Notes under the pieces: model-generated
Seen by the model: only the letters and a program-made list of their open reading frames with translations
Databases searched by the model: none
Told to the model about the DNA's origin: nothing
Shown here: positions 20,640-30,633 of the stretch, piece after piece
How the letters are laid out: each line of letters starts with the position of its first letter
Numbering within the stretch: the stretch's first letter is position 1
Assembly (NCBI RefSeq): GCF_902726645.1
Contig: NZ_CACVAO010000001.1
Coordinates: 372,001 to 436,000, forward strand
Source of the DNA: Halobacillus ihumii
GTDB lineage: Bacteria > Bacillota > Bacilli > Bacillales > Halobacillaceae
Direction of reading: 5' to 3'
DNA length: 64,000 nucleotides
Made by a program: the position numbers and the translations under genes

Positions 20640-21398
20640 TTAGGTAATTGTTGGAGACGGTGCAGCCGGAAGCTGCCGTTTATGCTCCGAACGTTTATGC
20701 AGGCGGTCAATAATGTCCTGATCTTTCTTAGGGATTTGTTCGCCTTTTAAGTATTTATCAATCATTTCATAACTTGTTCCCATCTCATTCTCATCCGTTT
20801 GCCCTTCCCACAGTCCGGCACTTGGCTGTTTATGAATTACTTCATCAGGGACTCCTAGGTGTTTAGCCATTTCTTTTACTTCGCCTTTAGTGAAATGAAC
20901 AAGCGGAACAAGATCCACACCGCCATCACCAAATTTGGTGAAGTAGCCTGTATGCCATTCGGCAGCATTATCCGTTCCCACAACAAGGTAACGGTAATTT
21001 GTTGCTATTGTGTAAAGGGTGCTCATTCTGAGACGCGCACGTAAATTTGCATCAGCCAGCTGTTGCTGGACTTCATGTAATGTACCCGAGTTCCTTATCT
21101 GCTGCTGGATAGAGGGAAACAGCACACCGTGTGTTTCTGTTAGATCAATGGTGAGCGAAGATATACCGCACGACTCAATAACTTTATGAGCATGCTCTTG
21201 ATCACTGGACTGGCTATTACAAGGCATGATGACTCCTAGAGACTGCTCGGGACAAGCTTGTTTAATTAAGTGAGCAACAACTGCCGAATCAATTCCCCCG
21301 CTAATCCCTACAAGTAAGCCATCGACATTTGCTTCTTTTACCTTTTTGCGTAACCAGCTAACCAGCTGTTCTATATTTTCCTGCACGAGTTTGTTCAT
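20640..21398 (-). CDS. nadE: NH3-dependent NAD+ synthetase
   Basis: Last step of NAD synthesis: amidation of nicotinic acid adenine dinucleotide with ammonia and ATP. The 252-residue protein has the PP-loop GISGGIDSAVVAHL, LRARLRMSTLYTIA and GTDNAAEWHTGYFTKFGDGG, and ends with a basic tail (KRSEHKRQLPAAP). There is no glutaminase domain, so ammonia is the nitrogen donor. In B. subtilis this interval between coxA and safA is instead followed by nadABC-nifS, which is absent here. Confidence 0.95.
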   Translation of the reverse strand: MNKLVQENIEQLVSWLRKKVKEANVDGLLVGISGGIDSAVVAHLIKQACPEQSLGVIMPCNSQSSDQEHAHKVIESCGISSLTIDLTETHGVLFPSIQQQIRNSGTLHEVQQQLADANLRARLRMSTLYTIATNYRYLVVGTDNAAEWHTGYFTKFGDGGVDLVPLVHFTKGEVKEMAKHLGVPDEVIHKQPSAGLWEGQTDENEMGTSYEMIDKYLKGEQIPKKDQDIIDRLHKRSEHKRQLPAAPSPTIT

Positions 21399-21407
21399 CC
21401 TTTCACA

Positions 21408-21629
21408 CTAATAATGTTCAATAAGTTGACAAATGAGAACGTCGACAAAAAGCGTCACATCCTGTGACAAAGTCGACACTAGCACGTCCTGTGCGTCGCA
21501 AGAAGTTCGAGGCGTGAAAGTTTTGAGGACCACAGCGTATGCCATTAATACGTGAGGACCGGAAAAACCGAGCAACGAAGAAATTCGCCTTTTATCATTT
21601 GGTGACTTATTGAATATCCTCTAATAATG
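21408..21629. mobile_element. MITE-like intergenic element with terminal inverted repeats and 9-bp direct repeats
   Basis: Imperfect 20-bp terminal inverted repeats (21417-21436 and 21595-21614, 17 of 20 matching, outer part TTCAATAAGT) enclose about 160 bp without a gene. The 9-mer CTAATAATG occurs at 21408-21416, abutting the left repeat, and again at 21621-21629, six bases beyond the right one, like a target duplication. Inside are hairpins: GTCGAC (21441-21446) with GTCGAC (21472-21477), TCACA/TGTGA and GCAC/GTGC with GTCCTGTG-type cores. It fills the whole space between nadE and the kinase gene. It resembles dispersed Bacillaceae intergenic repeats from memory; copy number cannot be seen here. 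Confidence 0.6.
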
Positions 21630-21631
21630 AT

Positions 21632-22594
21632 TTATTTTAGCATATATTCAGTGTAGCGAACAAACTTCTTACGTCTCTGCCAAGCATGATCCAACTTGTT
21701 TAAGTGGGCAGATACAGAAGTCCCTTCTTCCAGACACTTCCGATATCCATAAAGCCATTCTCTCAATAAATCGGCAGGAACTAATACGCCTTGTAACCAT
21801 AAACGAGGGTGTTCCACTTTCTTGAAAAGTTTAAAGAAGTCGGATTTACACGCTTCCATATGGGGAAGAAACCTCTGAGCTAATTGGATATCATCATAGA
21901 TCTTTGGGCCATTGTATAAGAGGTCAAAATCAATAATCTTAACATTATAATGAGCATCTATTATAAAATTATGATGAGCGACATCACCATGGAGCCATAG
22001 ATGTTTCCTCCATGACCTTTCCTCCAGTTCCCCCCAGGGATGATCGGTAAAACGAGCAAGTTGTTTTGTCATTGTAATCTGAATTTCATCATACAATGTT
22101 TTTTTGCGATGGGTCATAAACACGTCTTTCGTATCTTCAAATTGTTTTAAGCGATGGCCCCACTTGATATATAAAGGGTCTCTAGGAATAGACACCATGG
22201 AAATTCCTTGTGTGCTTCTATGAAATTGTCTCATTATAGAGTAGGTTTTAAGCCGATCTTCCTCCAATTTAAAATCTGCATGTCTTCCTTCAATCCATTT
22301 AAATATGCCCCACTCCCAGCCGAAGTTGTTTTTCGTATAGCTTCCATCTGGAAAAGGAACAGGTATAGCAGCCATCTCTTCAGCATCATACCAGCTGTTG
22401 AAAAACCGGATTTGTTGAGTTAGTACTCTCGATCGTCGATAGCCCTTAATAAGGACTGGTTTCCCATTATAATAAGCTTTATATATTTTAGGTTTAATCG
22501 TTGAATGATAGGAAATATTCATCGCAGCGACCGTATAAAGCCAATTAAAAAGGCGATCCGTAAAAGAATCGCCCTTTCTATCTCTACTCGTCAT
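21632..22594 (-). CDS. CotS/YsxE-like spore coat protein with kinase (APH) fold
   Basis: About 320 residues with the aminoglycoside phosphotransferase/CotS fold: N-lobe with KAYYNGKPVLIKGYRR (likely ATP-site lysine), hinge EWGIFKWIEGRHAD, catalytic loop LHGDVAHHNFII and metal-binding KIIDFDLLYNGPK. The kinase residues look intact. CotS-family proteins are spore coat components in Bacillus. Its beginning overlaps the safA stop; ATG 22594 (MTSRDRKGDSF) or one of the ATGs just upstream (22600-22606) is the start, none with a strong ribosome site, so translation is probably coupled to safA. In B. subtilis the similar ysxE lies beside spoVID, but no such gene is found there in this window. Confidence 0.8.
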   Translation of the reverse strand: MTSRDRKGDSFTDRLFNWLYTVAAMNISYHSTIKPKIYKAYYNGKPVLIKGYRRSRVLTQQIRFFNSWYDAEEMAAIPVPFPDGSYTKNNFGWEWGIFKWIEGRHADFKLEEDRLKTYSIMRQFHRSTQGISMVSIPRDPLYIKWGHRLKQFEDTKDVFMTHRKKTLYDEIQITMTKQLARFTDHPWGELEERSWRKHLWLHGDVAHHNFIIDAHYNVKIIDFDLLYNGPKIYDDIQLAQRFLPHMEACKSDFFKLFKKVEHPRLWLQGVLVPADLLREWLYGYRKCLEEGTSVSAHLNKLDHAWQRRKKFVRYTEYMLK

Positions 22595-23720
22595 CTTCAT
22601 CATCATCTCGCCATGACTGGTTTTCATTCCAATTTTCCATAGGACCACCAGAAAATGGAGCTCCCCCCATGTTATTCGCATTCATCGGCGGCTGATGCCA
22701 TCCCCCTACTTGCTGATTTTCATGACAAGGTTGATGTGGCCATCCTCCCATTTGCGGATCAGCAAACATCGGCTGGTGTGACCAACCACCCACTTGCGGA
22801 TTCATAAATGGATCCGAGTAACCACCATTCATGTGTGGCTGAGGATATCCATACATCATCGGATCGTGGTGTTCACCACAACCACACCCCGGATCCGGCA
22901 TATGTTGTGCAGGCATGTTCATATGATGCTGCGGAGGGAATCCCATTTCATTTCCCTGCCAGGGCATCATTTGCTGTGGATGGTAAGGCTGCTGCATCAT
23001 TGGATGGGGTGGACAGCAATAACAATCACTGTAAACCAACTGACCTTGAGGCATCATTTGACCCTCAGGCATCATAGGGTATGTCGGCATTTGCTGCATC
23101 GGCATATAATATTCTTCTTGGTTCGGTGAATTCATCCCATTTTCTTGTTCATTAGCCTTTGCTGCTGGTTTTTGCTGGGGTGCATTCGGCATAGGTGCTT
23201 TTGATTCAGGCTTCTTCTGAAAATCTTTTGATGCCGGTTTTTGATCAGGTGCGTTAGGTGCAGGCATCTGTGGTAAGTGGAATGTTGTATAGTAATTATG
23301 CATTGGCTTCTCCTGGATAGGCATATTCATCGGCATCATGGGCTTTTCCTTAATTGGCTGAGATTTAGGCTTAGACTTAGGCATTTTTTCATCTTCTTTT
23401 ATAACAGGAATTGGTTTAGGAGATTGATCCTTATAAGGGTGTTTGGCAGCGTTTTCTTTCTTCGCTGGAGCTTCTTTTTTCTTCTGGGCCTCTTTTTTTG
23501 GTGCTTCTTTCTTTTGAGCTTCCTTTTTTGGAGCTTCTTTCTTCGGCGCTTCCTTCTTCACCGACTTTGTCCCTTGGGGAACCTTGATCTTCATTCCTGG
23601 CATAATCATATCAGGATTAGAAAGTTGAGAATTTAAAGCTTTAAGCTGTTCAAAATTAACTCCATACTTTTTTGATATGTTCCAAAGTGTATCACCTTTT
23701 TGTACAATGTGAATTCTCAC
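22584..23720 (-). CDS. safA: SafA, spore coat assembly protein with LysM domain
   Basis: Morphogenetic protein of the spore inner coat. Residues 2-49 form a LysM domain (IHIVQKGDTLWNISKKYGV). Then comes a low-complexity linker of KKEAP/KKEAQ repeats (about residues 54-90), a Pro/Lys/Met-rich segment, and a Met/His/Gln/Pro/Gly-rich C-terminal half with QVGGWSHQP-type repeats (about 308-356) and an acidic end. In B. subtilis SafA localises to the cortex-coat border, binds SpoVID and recruits inner coat proteins. 378 residues, similar to the B. subtilis protein. The C-terminal half is highly divergent, as usual for the family. Confidence 0.9.
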   Translation of the reverse strand: MRIHIVQKGDTLWNISKKYGVNFEQLKALNSQLSNPDMIMPGMKIKVPQGTKSVKKEAPKKEAPKKEAQKKEAPKKEAQKKKEAPAKKENAAKHPYKDQSPKPIPVIKEDEKMPKSKPKSQPIKEKPMMPMNMPIQEKPMHNYYTTFHLPQMPAPNAPDQKPASKDFQKKPESKAPMPNAPQQKPAAKANEQENGMNSPNQEEYYMPMQQMPTYPMMPEGQMMPQGQLVYSDCYCCPPHPMMQQPYHPQQMMPWQGNEMGFPPQHHMNMPAQHMPDPGCGCGEHHDPMMYGYPQPHMNGGYSDPFMNPQVGGWSHQPMFADPQMGGWPHQPCHENQQVGGWHQPPMNANNMGGAPFSGGPMENWNENQSWRDDDEDDE

Positions 23721-23871
23721 AGTTGCAACTCCTTTCCTGTGATCTATAATCGAAAAGACAATAATAGCTTCATAACACTCTATGCAACTAAACAGGAAAG
23801 GTTGATGAAATTGCCTATATTTATTTTTGGAGATTCAAAACAAAAGCGCAGGCGTCCCCTTTTTCCTATAC

Positions 23872-23914
23872 AAAAAAACCCACATTCCTCTTTAAAGAGA
23901 AAAATGCGGGTTAT
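23872..23914 (-). terminator. Terminator after pheA
   Basis: Minus strand: long imperfect stem pairing AACCCGCATT with GAATGTGGGTT, inner CTCTTT/AAAGAG, followed by TTTTTTTG. It immediately follows the pheA stop. Confidence 0.85.
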
Positions 23915-23917
23915 CTG

Positions 23918-24784
23918 TTATTGATTCGCCACTGAATCCATTTCTAATAAATAGCTCGGATAGGTTCCAAGCAGTTTAAACGTACATCCTAGCATCTCAA
24001 GTTCAGCTTTTACTCCAGGAAACAATACTTCATCATAGGGTTGGTCGACGTCTATTAAGAAGAAATAGTTGCCAAGCCCTGTTTTCATTGGTCTGGATTC
24101 AATTTTAGACAGGTTCATCTTTCTCCAGGAAAATGCTGAAAGCACTTGATGAAGGGCCCCTACATAATCCTTAGGCAACGTAATCATAACAGTAGTTTTC
24201 TGTTTTGTCGGTTGATGGGCTCTCGTCTCAAGCGGCAGGGGTGTATTCTGAACTACAGCAAATCGTGTATGATTATTATCGTAATCATGGATATTATGGG
24301 TTAAAATGTTCAAACCGTTTTGCTCTGCAGCTAAATGATTTCCAATAGCAGCCGAATGAACTCCCTGTTCTACTACCACTTCGGCGGCTTTAGCTGTGGA
24401 GGCCGTATAGGCTATTTCAGCTTCTGGATAATTTCTATAAAGAAATTGTTGACATTGAGCAATCGCCTGGTTATGTGAATAAATATGTGTCAGTTCTTCG
24501 CCATTATAATCCGGATGAACGAGGAAATGCTGGCGGATTGGTACAGTTAACTCCGTAACTACAGCTTGGTTCACTTCATGAATCAAATAATCAATCGTTA
24601 AATGCACCGAACCTTCGATAGAGTTCTCAATTGGTACAACCCCTAAGTCCACATCCCCGCGCTCAACCGCTTCCAGGCATGCTGGAATGCTTTCATAGCC
24701 AATAAATGGTCCTTCTTCAAAGAAGGCGTCAACAGCCATTTTAGTGAATGTCCCTTTTGGTCCAAGGTATCCTACTCGTTGCAT
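23918..24784 (-). CDS. pheA: Prephenate dehydratase
   Basis: Makes phenylpyruvate from prephenate in phenylalanine synthesis. The 288-residue monofunctional enzyme has MQRVGYLGPKGTFT at the start, PIENSIEGSV, the TRF motif in NNHTRFAVVQ, and a C-terminal ACT domain with the Phe-binding ESRP motif (KIESRPMKTGLGNYFFLIDVD) for feedback inhibition. It follows pheB by 22 bp and ends the transcript. Confidence 0.97.
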   Translation of the reverse strand: MQRVGYLGPKGTFTKMAVDAFFEEGPFIGYESIPACLEAVERGDVDLGVVPIENSIEGSVHLTIDYLIHEVNQAVVTELTVPIRQHFLVHPDYNGEELTHIYSHNQAIAQCQQFLYRNYPEAEIAYTASTAKAAEVVVEQGVHSAAIGNHLAAEQNGLNILTHNIHDYDNNHTRFAVVQNTPLPLETRAHQPTKQKTTVMITLPKDYVGALHQVLSAFSWRKMNLSKIESRPMKTGLGNYFFLIDVDQPYDEVLFPGVKAELEMLGCTFKLLGTYPSYLLEMDSVANQ

Positions 24785-24806
24785 AAAGCCTTCACTTCTC
24801 CTAACC

Positions 24807-25256
24807 TTAAGCTCCTGAACTCAAAATCTCCACTCGATCTACGAAGTCCAATTTATGAAGCTTTTGTAATAATTTCTCGATAGTATAAGTCATACCTGTA
24901 GTGTTTAAAGACAACGTTACATTCGCTTTCCCTTGCAATGGAATTGTTTGATGAATGGTCAAGATATTACATCCTGAGTCTGCCACCGTTAATAATAGGT
25001 TTGAAAGTGTCCCGGTACGATCTTCTAAATGAAAGAATAATGTAATCATCTGTTCCTTTACCATCGCTTGGAACGGGAAAACAGCATCCCTATATTTATA
25101 AAAAGCACTGCGGGAAAGACCGACATGTTGAACAGCTTCAAAAATGGATTCTGCTTTGCTGCGTTCCAGTAATTCTTTTGCTTCGATCGTTTTCCTCATA
25201 GCATCAGGGAGAATATCACTACGGACTAAATAAAATTGTTCATTGTAATCCGCCAT
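24807..25256 (-). CDS. pheB: ACT-domain protein PheB
   Basis: 149 residues: an N-terminal helical part ([37 protein letters not shown]-like) and a C-terminal ACT domain ([31 protein letters not shown]). Annotated in Bacillus as chorismate mutase-like PheB or UPF0735; catalytic activity is unproven and a regulatory amino-acid-sensing role is more likely from sequence. It lies between obgE and pheA, 12 bp after obgE. Confidence 0.9.
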   Translation of the reverse strand: MADYNEQFYLVRSDILPDAMRKTIEAKELLERSKAESIFEAVQHVGLSRSAFYKYRDAVFPFQAMVKEQMITLFFHLEDRTGTLSNLLLTVADSGCNILTIHQTIPLQGKANVTLSLNTTGMTYTIEKLLQKLHKLDFVDRVEILSSGA

Positions 25257-25268
25257 TACACTACCCCC

Positions 25269-26561
<1,293 letters not shown>

Positions 26562-27077
26562 TTATTCTATCGTCATTTCAATGGAAAGTTCATCCTCTTC
26601 GCAATAAGCGATAAAGCCTTCCTCTTCCAGTACTCTATTTAATCGTCCGGGATCTGAAAAGGTTCCCTTCCATTCCCAGCTTATACCTAATTGGCCACTG
26701 TTTATCCCCTGATAAATTTGTACACTACCTTCATAAAGTTCATCTTTTATACTAAATTCATCCAACAAAGTAAGTAAACGTTTCGCATAAGCTGTCACTT
26801 TTTGGTCATGACGGGGTAAATCAACATTCTCATGGATCGAATACACCAAACGGTATTGCTCTTGATTCCAATTAAATGTAAGCAGCCAAACAGAGAATTC
26901 ATAAGCCCCACTATTTAACAGTCTGCGTTCTTGTTCCGACTCCTGGGATATCCTATTGAGCTGCAACTGGAGCTTATCAATCTTTCCCATAGAAGCATAT
27001 CCTTGAATTAATTGGATTTGATTCATCCAGTCATGACGCTTATGCCTTAGTATGGCAATTATCTCTTCCTTACTCAA
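26562..27077 (-). CDS. spo0B: Sporulation initiation phosphotransferase Spo0B
   Basis: Relays phosphate from Spo0F to Spo0A in the phosphorelay. 171 residues. The histidine is in ILRHKRHDWMNQIQLIQGYASMGK, the Spo0B/DHp helix, followed by a degenerate ATPase-like C-terminal domain. Start chosen at the TTG at 27077 (SKEEIIAILRH follows), which has GAGGGG nine bases upstream; a longer reading to 27122 lacks a ribosome site. Upstream is obligate-core rpmA, downstream obgE. Confidence 0.88.
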   Translation of the reverse strand: MSKEEIIAILRHKRHDWMNQIQLIQGYASMGKIDKLQLQLNRISQESEQERRLLNSGAYEFSVWLLTFNWNQEQYRLVYSIHENVDLPRHDQKVTAYAKRLLTLLDEFSIKDELYEGSVQIYQGINSGQLGISWEWKGTFSDPGRLNRVLEEEGFIAYCEEDELSIEMTIE

Positions 27078-27168
27078 ATAAAACAGCCCCTCTACCCTGC
27101 ATATTATTAAAAAGTATAGCAAAGTTCGAAGAGAAACTGAATGATTTTTAACAATGAAAAACCACTCT

Positions 27169-27192
27169 TTATGGCGGAACTGCCATATTTTT
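27169..27192 (+). terminator. Small hairpin with T run, plus-strand orientation
   Basis: TATGGC pairs with GCCATA across a six-base loop, followed by TTTTT on the plus strand. No plus-strand gene lies before it, so its role is unclear; it might be a chance hairpin. Confidence 0.3.
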
Positions 27193-27204
27193 CACAAATT
27201 ACAA

Positions 27205-27241
27205 GAAAAAACCGCGCTTATGCAATAGGCATAGGCGCGGC
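27205..27241 (-). terminator. Terminator after rpmA
   Basis: Minus strand: GCCGCGCCTATGC pairs with GCATAAGCGCGGT (wobbles), followed by TTTTTC. It closes the rplU-prp-rpmA transcript. Confidence 0.85.
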
Positions 27242-27273
27242 TTACATGACGTATGAAACCATACTATATCGAA

Positions 27274-27908
<635 letters not shown>

Positions 27909-27920
27909 CGTCAGTGTCCC

Positions 27921-28229
27921 TTACGCCTTGATGCTCTCAACAACAAGTTTCGTGTACGGTTGACGGTGACCTTGTTTGCGCTTGTAGTTCTTTTTCGGCT
28001 TGTATTTAAAGACAGTCAATTTCTTCTGACGACCTTGTTTTTCAACTTTAGCCGTTACAGAAGCACCATCTACGAAAGGAGCTCCGACTTTTGTGTCGTC
28101 ACCGCCTACGAAAAGAACTTTATCAAAAGTAACAGTTTCACCAGCTTCTCCGTTTACTTTCTCAACGTAGATTTCCTGGCCTTCCTGAACTTTGATTTGC
28201 TTACCACCAGTTTCAATAATTGCGTACAT
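27921..28229 (-). CDS. rplU: 50S ribosomal protein L21
   Basis: 102-residue L21 with [17 protein letters not shown] at the start and [23 protein letters not shown] near the end, binding 23S rRNA. First gene of the rplU-prp-rpmA unit, preceded by a strong AAGGAGG and a structured leader. Confidence 0.98.
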   Translation of the reverse strand: MYAIIETGGKQIKVQEGQEIYVEKVNGEAGETVTFDKVLFVGGDDTKVGAPFVDGASVTAKVEKQGRQKKLTVFKYKPKKNYKRKQGHRQPYTKLVVESIKA

Positions 28230-28332
28230 ACTTGCACCTCCTTAATTTCACTCAGACTCGCCATTCAGGTACCGTTATACGGTTTCAAAACCTATTCTGT
28301 GCGGTTGTAGCATGAAGTGCTACTTAAATAAC
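28230..28332 (-). ncRNA. Ribosomal protein L21 leader (cis-regulatory RNA)
   Basis: The 5' leader of rplU can fold into hairpins: GTAGCA with TGCTAC (28304-28320 region) and AACCG/CGGTT-type pairs (28270-28310), just before the ribosome site. Position and structure fit the Firmicute L21 leader, thought to mediate autogenous control by L21. Assigned by context; a covariance-model match was not run. Confidence 0.6.
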
Positions 28333-28338
28333 ATATTG

Positions 28339-28368
28339 ATGTTACCACAGATCAAAACAAGTTGTCAA
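28339..28368 (-). promoter_or_regulatory. Sigma-A promoter of rplU
   Basis: Minus strand: TTGACA (28363-28368), 18 bp, TAACAT (28339-28344). The -35 lies inside the 3' end of the RNase E/G gene. A start near 28332 gives the L21 leader. Confidence 0.65.
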
Positions 28369-29779
28369 CATGATACCCGCGCCGTTTGATGGCTTCACGT
28401 ATCATAGTTAATGACCCTTCAAGCTCTATTTGCCATCCCGGTACCTCAGAGGCCGTTCTAACAAATAGCTCCTGTGGAATTTTACTAGAAATATCGTTAG
28501 AAAGCAATTGTTTTTTCCGTTCGTAAAGACTAGGGGAAATGGCTATAAGCACAGCTTCGCTCTGTATATTCTCGAATAGCTCACGTTCTAAACGAAAAAG
28601 GAGTGTATCCTCTGAAAAAGCAGGGCTCTGCGAAACCCTTAATTCACCAATTATGTTCGTCCACGTGCGTTTTCTGGTCATTTCCATTAACCCAAGTTTT
28701 GTCATCGCTAAAACCGTCACAACTACAGGGTCTTTTTTGACAACCGTTTTCATGTAACGAAGCAGTTCTTTCTCATGCTTTTTTTCCTGCATAGAGATAA
28801 AGTCAATTAAAATCATTCCTGAAATATTCCGTAGTTGAATTTGCTTAGCCACTTCTTTCGCTGCTTCCTTATTCATTTCCAGCTTTTGAAAAGAAGAAAG
28901 TGATTTCTGTTTATATTTGTAGCTGTTTACATCTATAACGGTCATGGCTTCTGTATGTTCAATAATCAATTCCATGCCTTGTTCAGTCCGAACAACAGGC
29001 TGAATAAGTTGAGACTGTACTTCATTAATTGATTTTCCAGTATAACTAGAAACGGTTTTAACCCACTTCACTTTTTCTGCAAGCAATGGATAACGATTTT
29101 TAATGGACTGACTTAATTGACTATTATCCACAACAATTTCTTTCACCTTGGATAGCGGGTGCTTGCGAATCAGTTGATCAGGTAATATTGGATCGTCAAC
29201 CATTTTTCTTATTTTAGCAGTAGACTCCCGAAGCATAAGTGACTCCCACTGACTTCTCAACTGATTGATTTCATTCAAAATGATCGTGGCTGATACATTC
29301 GCAGCGGCCGTACGTACGATCACTCCTTCTTCTGATCGAAGCTGTTCATTGACCAGTGACTTTAACTTTCCTGCCTGAACTGAATCCATTTTCTTTGAAA
29401 CTGATACCCTTTTTCCAAAAGGCTGATAAATGACTAACAGTCCGGGTACAGTGATATCGGCACTAAGCTGAGCCCCCTTCACTCCAAGGGGCTCTTTAAT
29501 CACTTGTACGATTAGTGATTGTCCCTCAGTTAATGTACTTTCGATCGGGGCATGTGCCCATGGAATAGACTCCCTTCTTAAGAACCCCTTCCGTTCTTCC
29601 CCGATATCAATAAATGCTGCTTGCAGGTCTTTGTTGACTTGACCGACTTTTCCTAAATAAATCGAACCCGAAAGCGTCTTAACCTTCGGGCGAGTTGATA
29701 TATATTCAATGATCTCGTCATTTTCGATCACAATACCTACTTGCTCGCTTGTCTGTGTTTGTAAGGCAATAGTCCTCAT
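28352..29779 (-). CDS. Ribonuclease E/G family protein
   Basis: Endoribonuclease of the Rng/CafA type, 475 residues. It has an N-terminal S1-like RNA-binding segment (GSIYLGKVGQVNKDLQAAFIDIGEERKGFL) and the catalytic DNase I-like region with acidic residues in MTVIDVNSYKY and GMILIDFISM, then a C-terminal part. The zinc-link CPxCxG motif of RNase E/G is not seen. RNases of this type process rRNA and mRNA. B. subtilis lacks RNase E/G (it uses RNase Y), so this gene marks the organism as a different lineage. It follows spoIVFB by 12 bp. Confidence 0.9.
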   Translation of the reverse strand: MRTIALQTQTSEQVGIVIENDEIIEYISTRPKVKTLSGSIYLGKVGQVNKDLQAAFIDIGEERKGFLRRESIPWAHAPIESTLTEGQSLIVQVIKEPLGVKGAQLSADITVPGLLVIYQPFGKRVSVSKKMDSVQAGKLKSLVNEQLRSEEGVIVRTAAANVSATIILNEINQLRSQWESLMLRESTAKIRKMVDDPILPDQLIRKHPLSKVKEIVVDNSQLSQSIKNRYPLLAEKVKWVKTVSSYTGKSINEVQSQLIQPVVRTEQGMELIIEHTEAMTVIDVNSYKYKQKSLSSFQKLEMNKEAAKEVAKQIQLRNISGMILIDFISMQEKKHEKELLRYMKTVVKKDPVVVTVLAMTKLGLMEMTRKRTWTNIIGELRVSQSPAFSEDTLLFRLERELFENIQSEAVLIAISPSLYERKKQLLSNDISSKIPQELFVRTASEVPGWQIELEGSLTMIREAIKRRGYHVDNLF

Positions 29780-29791
29780 TTGACCCCTCTT

Positions 29792-30622
29792 TTAGTGTAG
29801 AATTTTCGGCAGATCTCCCATCCGGAGGCTTGTCTTCTTCTGATCCATAAACATTCGAAGACATTCTTGTTCATCTACTATATATAAACCTGGTTTTCGT
29901 TTCAATATATAAAGATGCCTGCGATTCGCATGCACATTCTTTAAAACCCTGCGGATAGGAGTATTTGGGTCAATGGACAAATACTTAATCTTTAATTTCT
30001 CTGGGTCTCTTTGAACACCGTACATTAGAAATCTCATGAATGTAAATGTTCGCCTCTTCCATTCCAAGCTGTTTTCTACGAGTAAAAAACCAGCTAATAG
30101 CATTCCGGCAAGAGTCATCCTTTCTTCTATCAGCAGGATGCCAATGGCGGATAAGATACAGGAAAAAGAGATCCATAAGGTTACCTTTATGCTTCTCTGG
30201 AAGGAGATCAATTGTGTTAGTACATAAAACAATAACTTGCCCCCATCAAGGGGCCAAATAGGTAATAAATTTAATAATAAGATGATCTGATTATAATGGA
30301 CAGCGGTTTCTAGAAGTGGGTGAGGGCCTATTAAAAATTGGAGTAAAAAAAGCAGAACGGCTATCCATACGTGTTGAAATGGACCTGCCAAAATAACATG
30401 AACCTGCTCCTTAAATGGTTTGGCTGAATGTTCTTCGCTTACCACGGCACCGCCAAACAGCCAGAACTCAATATGGGAAACGCGCCAGCCATAGTAACGC
30501 GCTGCGGTAAAATGCCCCCATTCATGAAGGGCAACGATCGAAAATAAGACGATGAACTCATAAAACGCACCAGTAAGAAAGGCAGAAAAGGCCAGAAGGA
30601 AGAATAAAGGATGAATGCGCAC
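29792..30622 (-). CDS. spoIVFB: SpoIVFB, membrane metalloprotease processing pro-sigma-K
   Basis: Site-2-protease family intramembrane protease that cleaves pro-sigma-K in the outer forespore membrane during engulfment. 276 residues, about six helices. Zinc site His33-Glu34-Trp-Gly-His37 (ALHEWGH) and the third ligand region LLPIWPLDGGKLL are intact. A C-terminal CBS-like domain (KYLSIDPNTPIRRVLKNVH) follows. Immediately downstream of spoIVFA, which anchors and inhibits it. Confidence 0.95.
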   Translation of the reverse strand: MRIHPLFFLLAFSAFLTGAFYEFIVLFSIVALHEWGHFTAARYYGWRVSHIEFWLFGGAVVSEEHSAKPFKEQVHVILAGPFQHVWIAVLLFLLQFLIGPHPLLETAVHYNQIILLLNLLPIWPLDGGKLLFYVLTQLISFQRSIKVTLWISFSCILSAIGILLIEERMTLAGMLLAGFLLVENSLEWKRRTFTFMRFLMYGVQRDPEKLKIKYLSIDPNTPIRRVLKNVHANRRHLYILKRKPGLYIVDEQECLRMFMDQKKTSLRMGDLPKILH

Positions 30623-30633
30623 TCTATTTATGA

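Noticed and set aside
23445..23561. Repetitive block resembling a direct-repeat array
   Set aside because: It is the KKEAP codon repeat of safA, in frame and without spacers; not a CRISPR.
22794..23636. Long plus-strand frames antisense to safA, rich in His, Arg and Phe
   Set aside because: Their composition mirrors the low-complexity codons of safA; no start sites.
23740..23800. Sigma-E or sigma-K promoter for safA (CATAGAGT on the minus strand)
   Set aside because: The -10 resembles both consensus types but no matching -35 is found, so it is not listed.
23805..23924. Plus-strand ORF of 39 codons (MKLPIFIFGDSKQ...) with AGGAAAGG upstream
   Set aside because: It runs antisense through the pheA terminator into the pheA stop, its ribosome site is too close to the ATG, and the protein is basic and unrecognisable.
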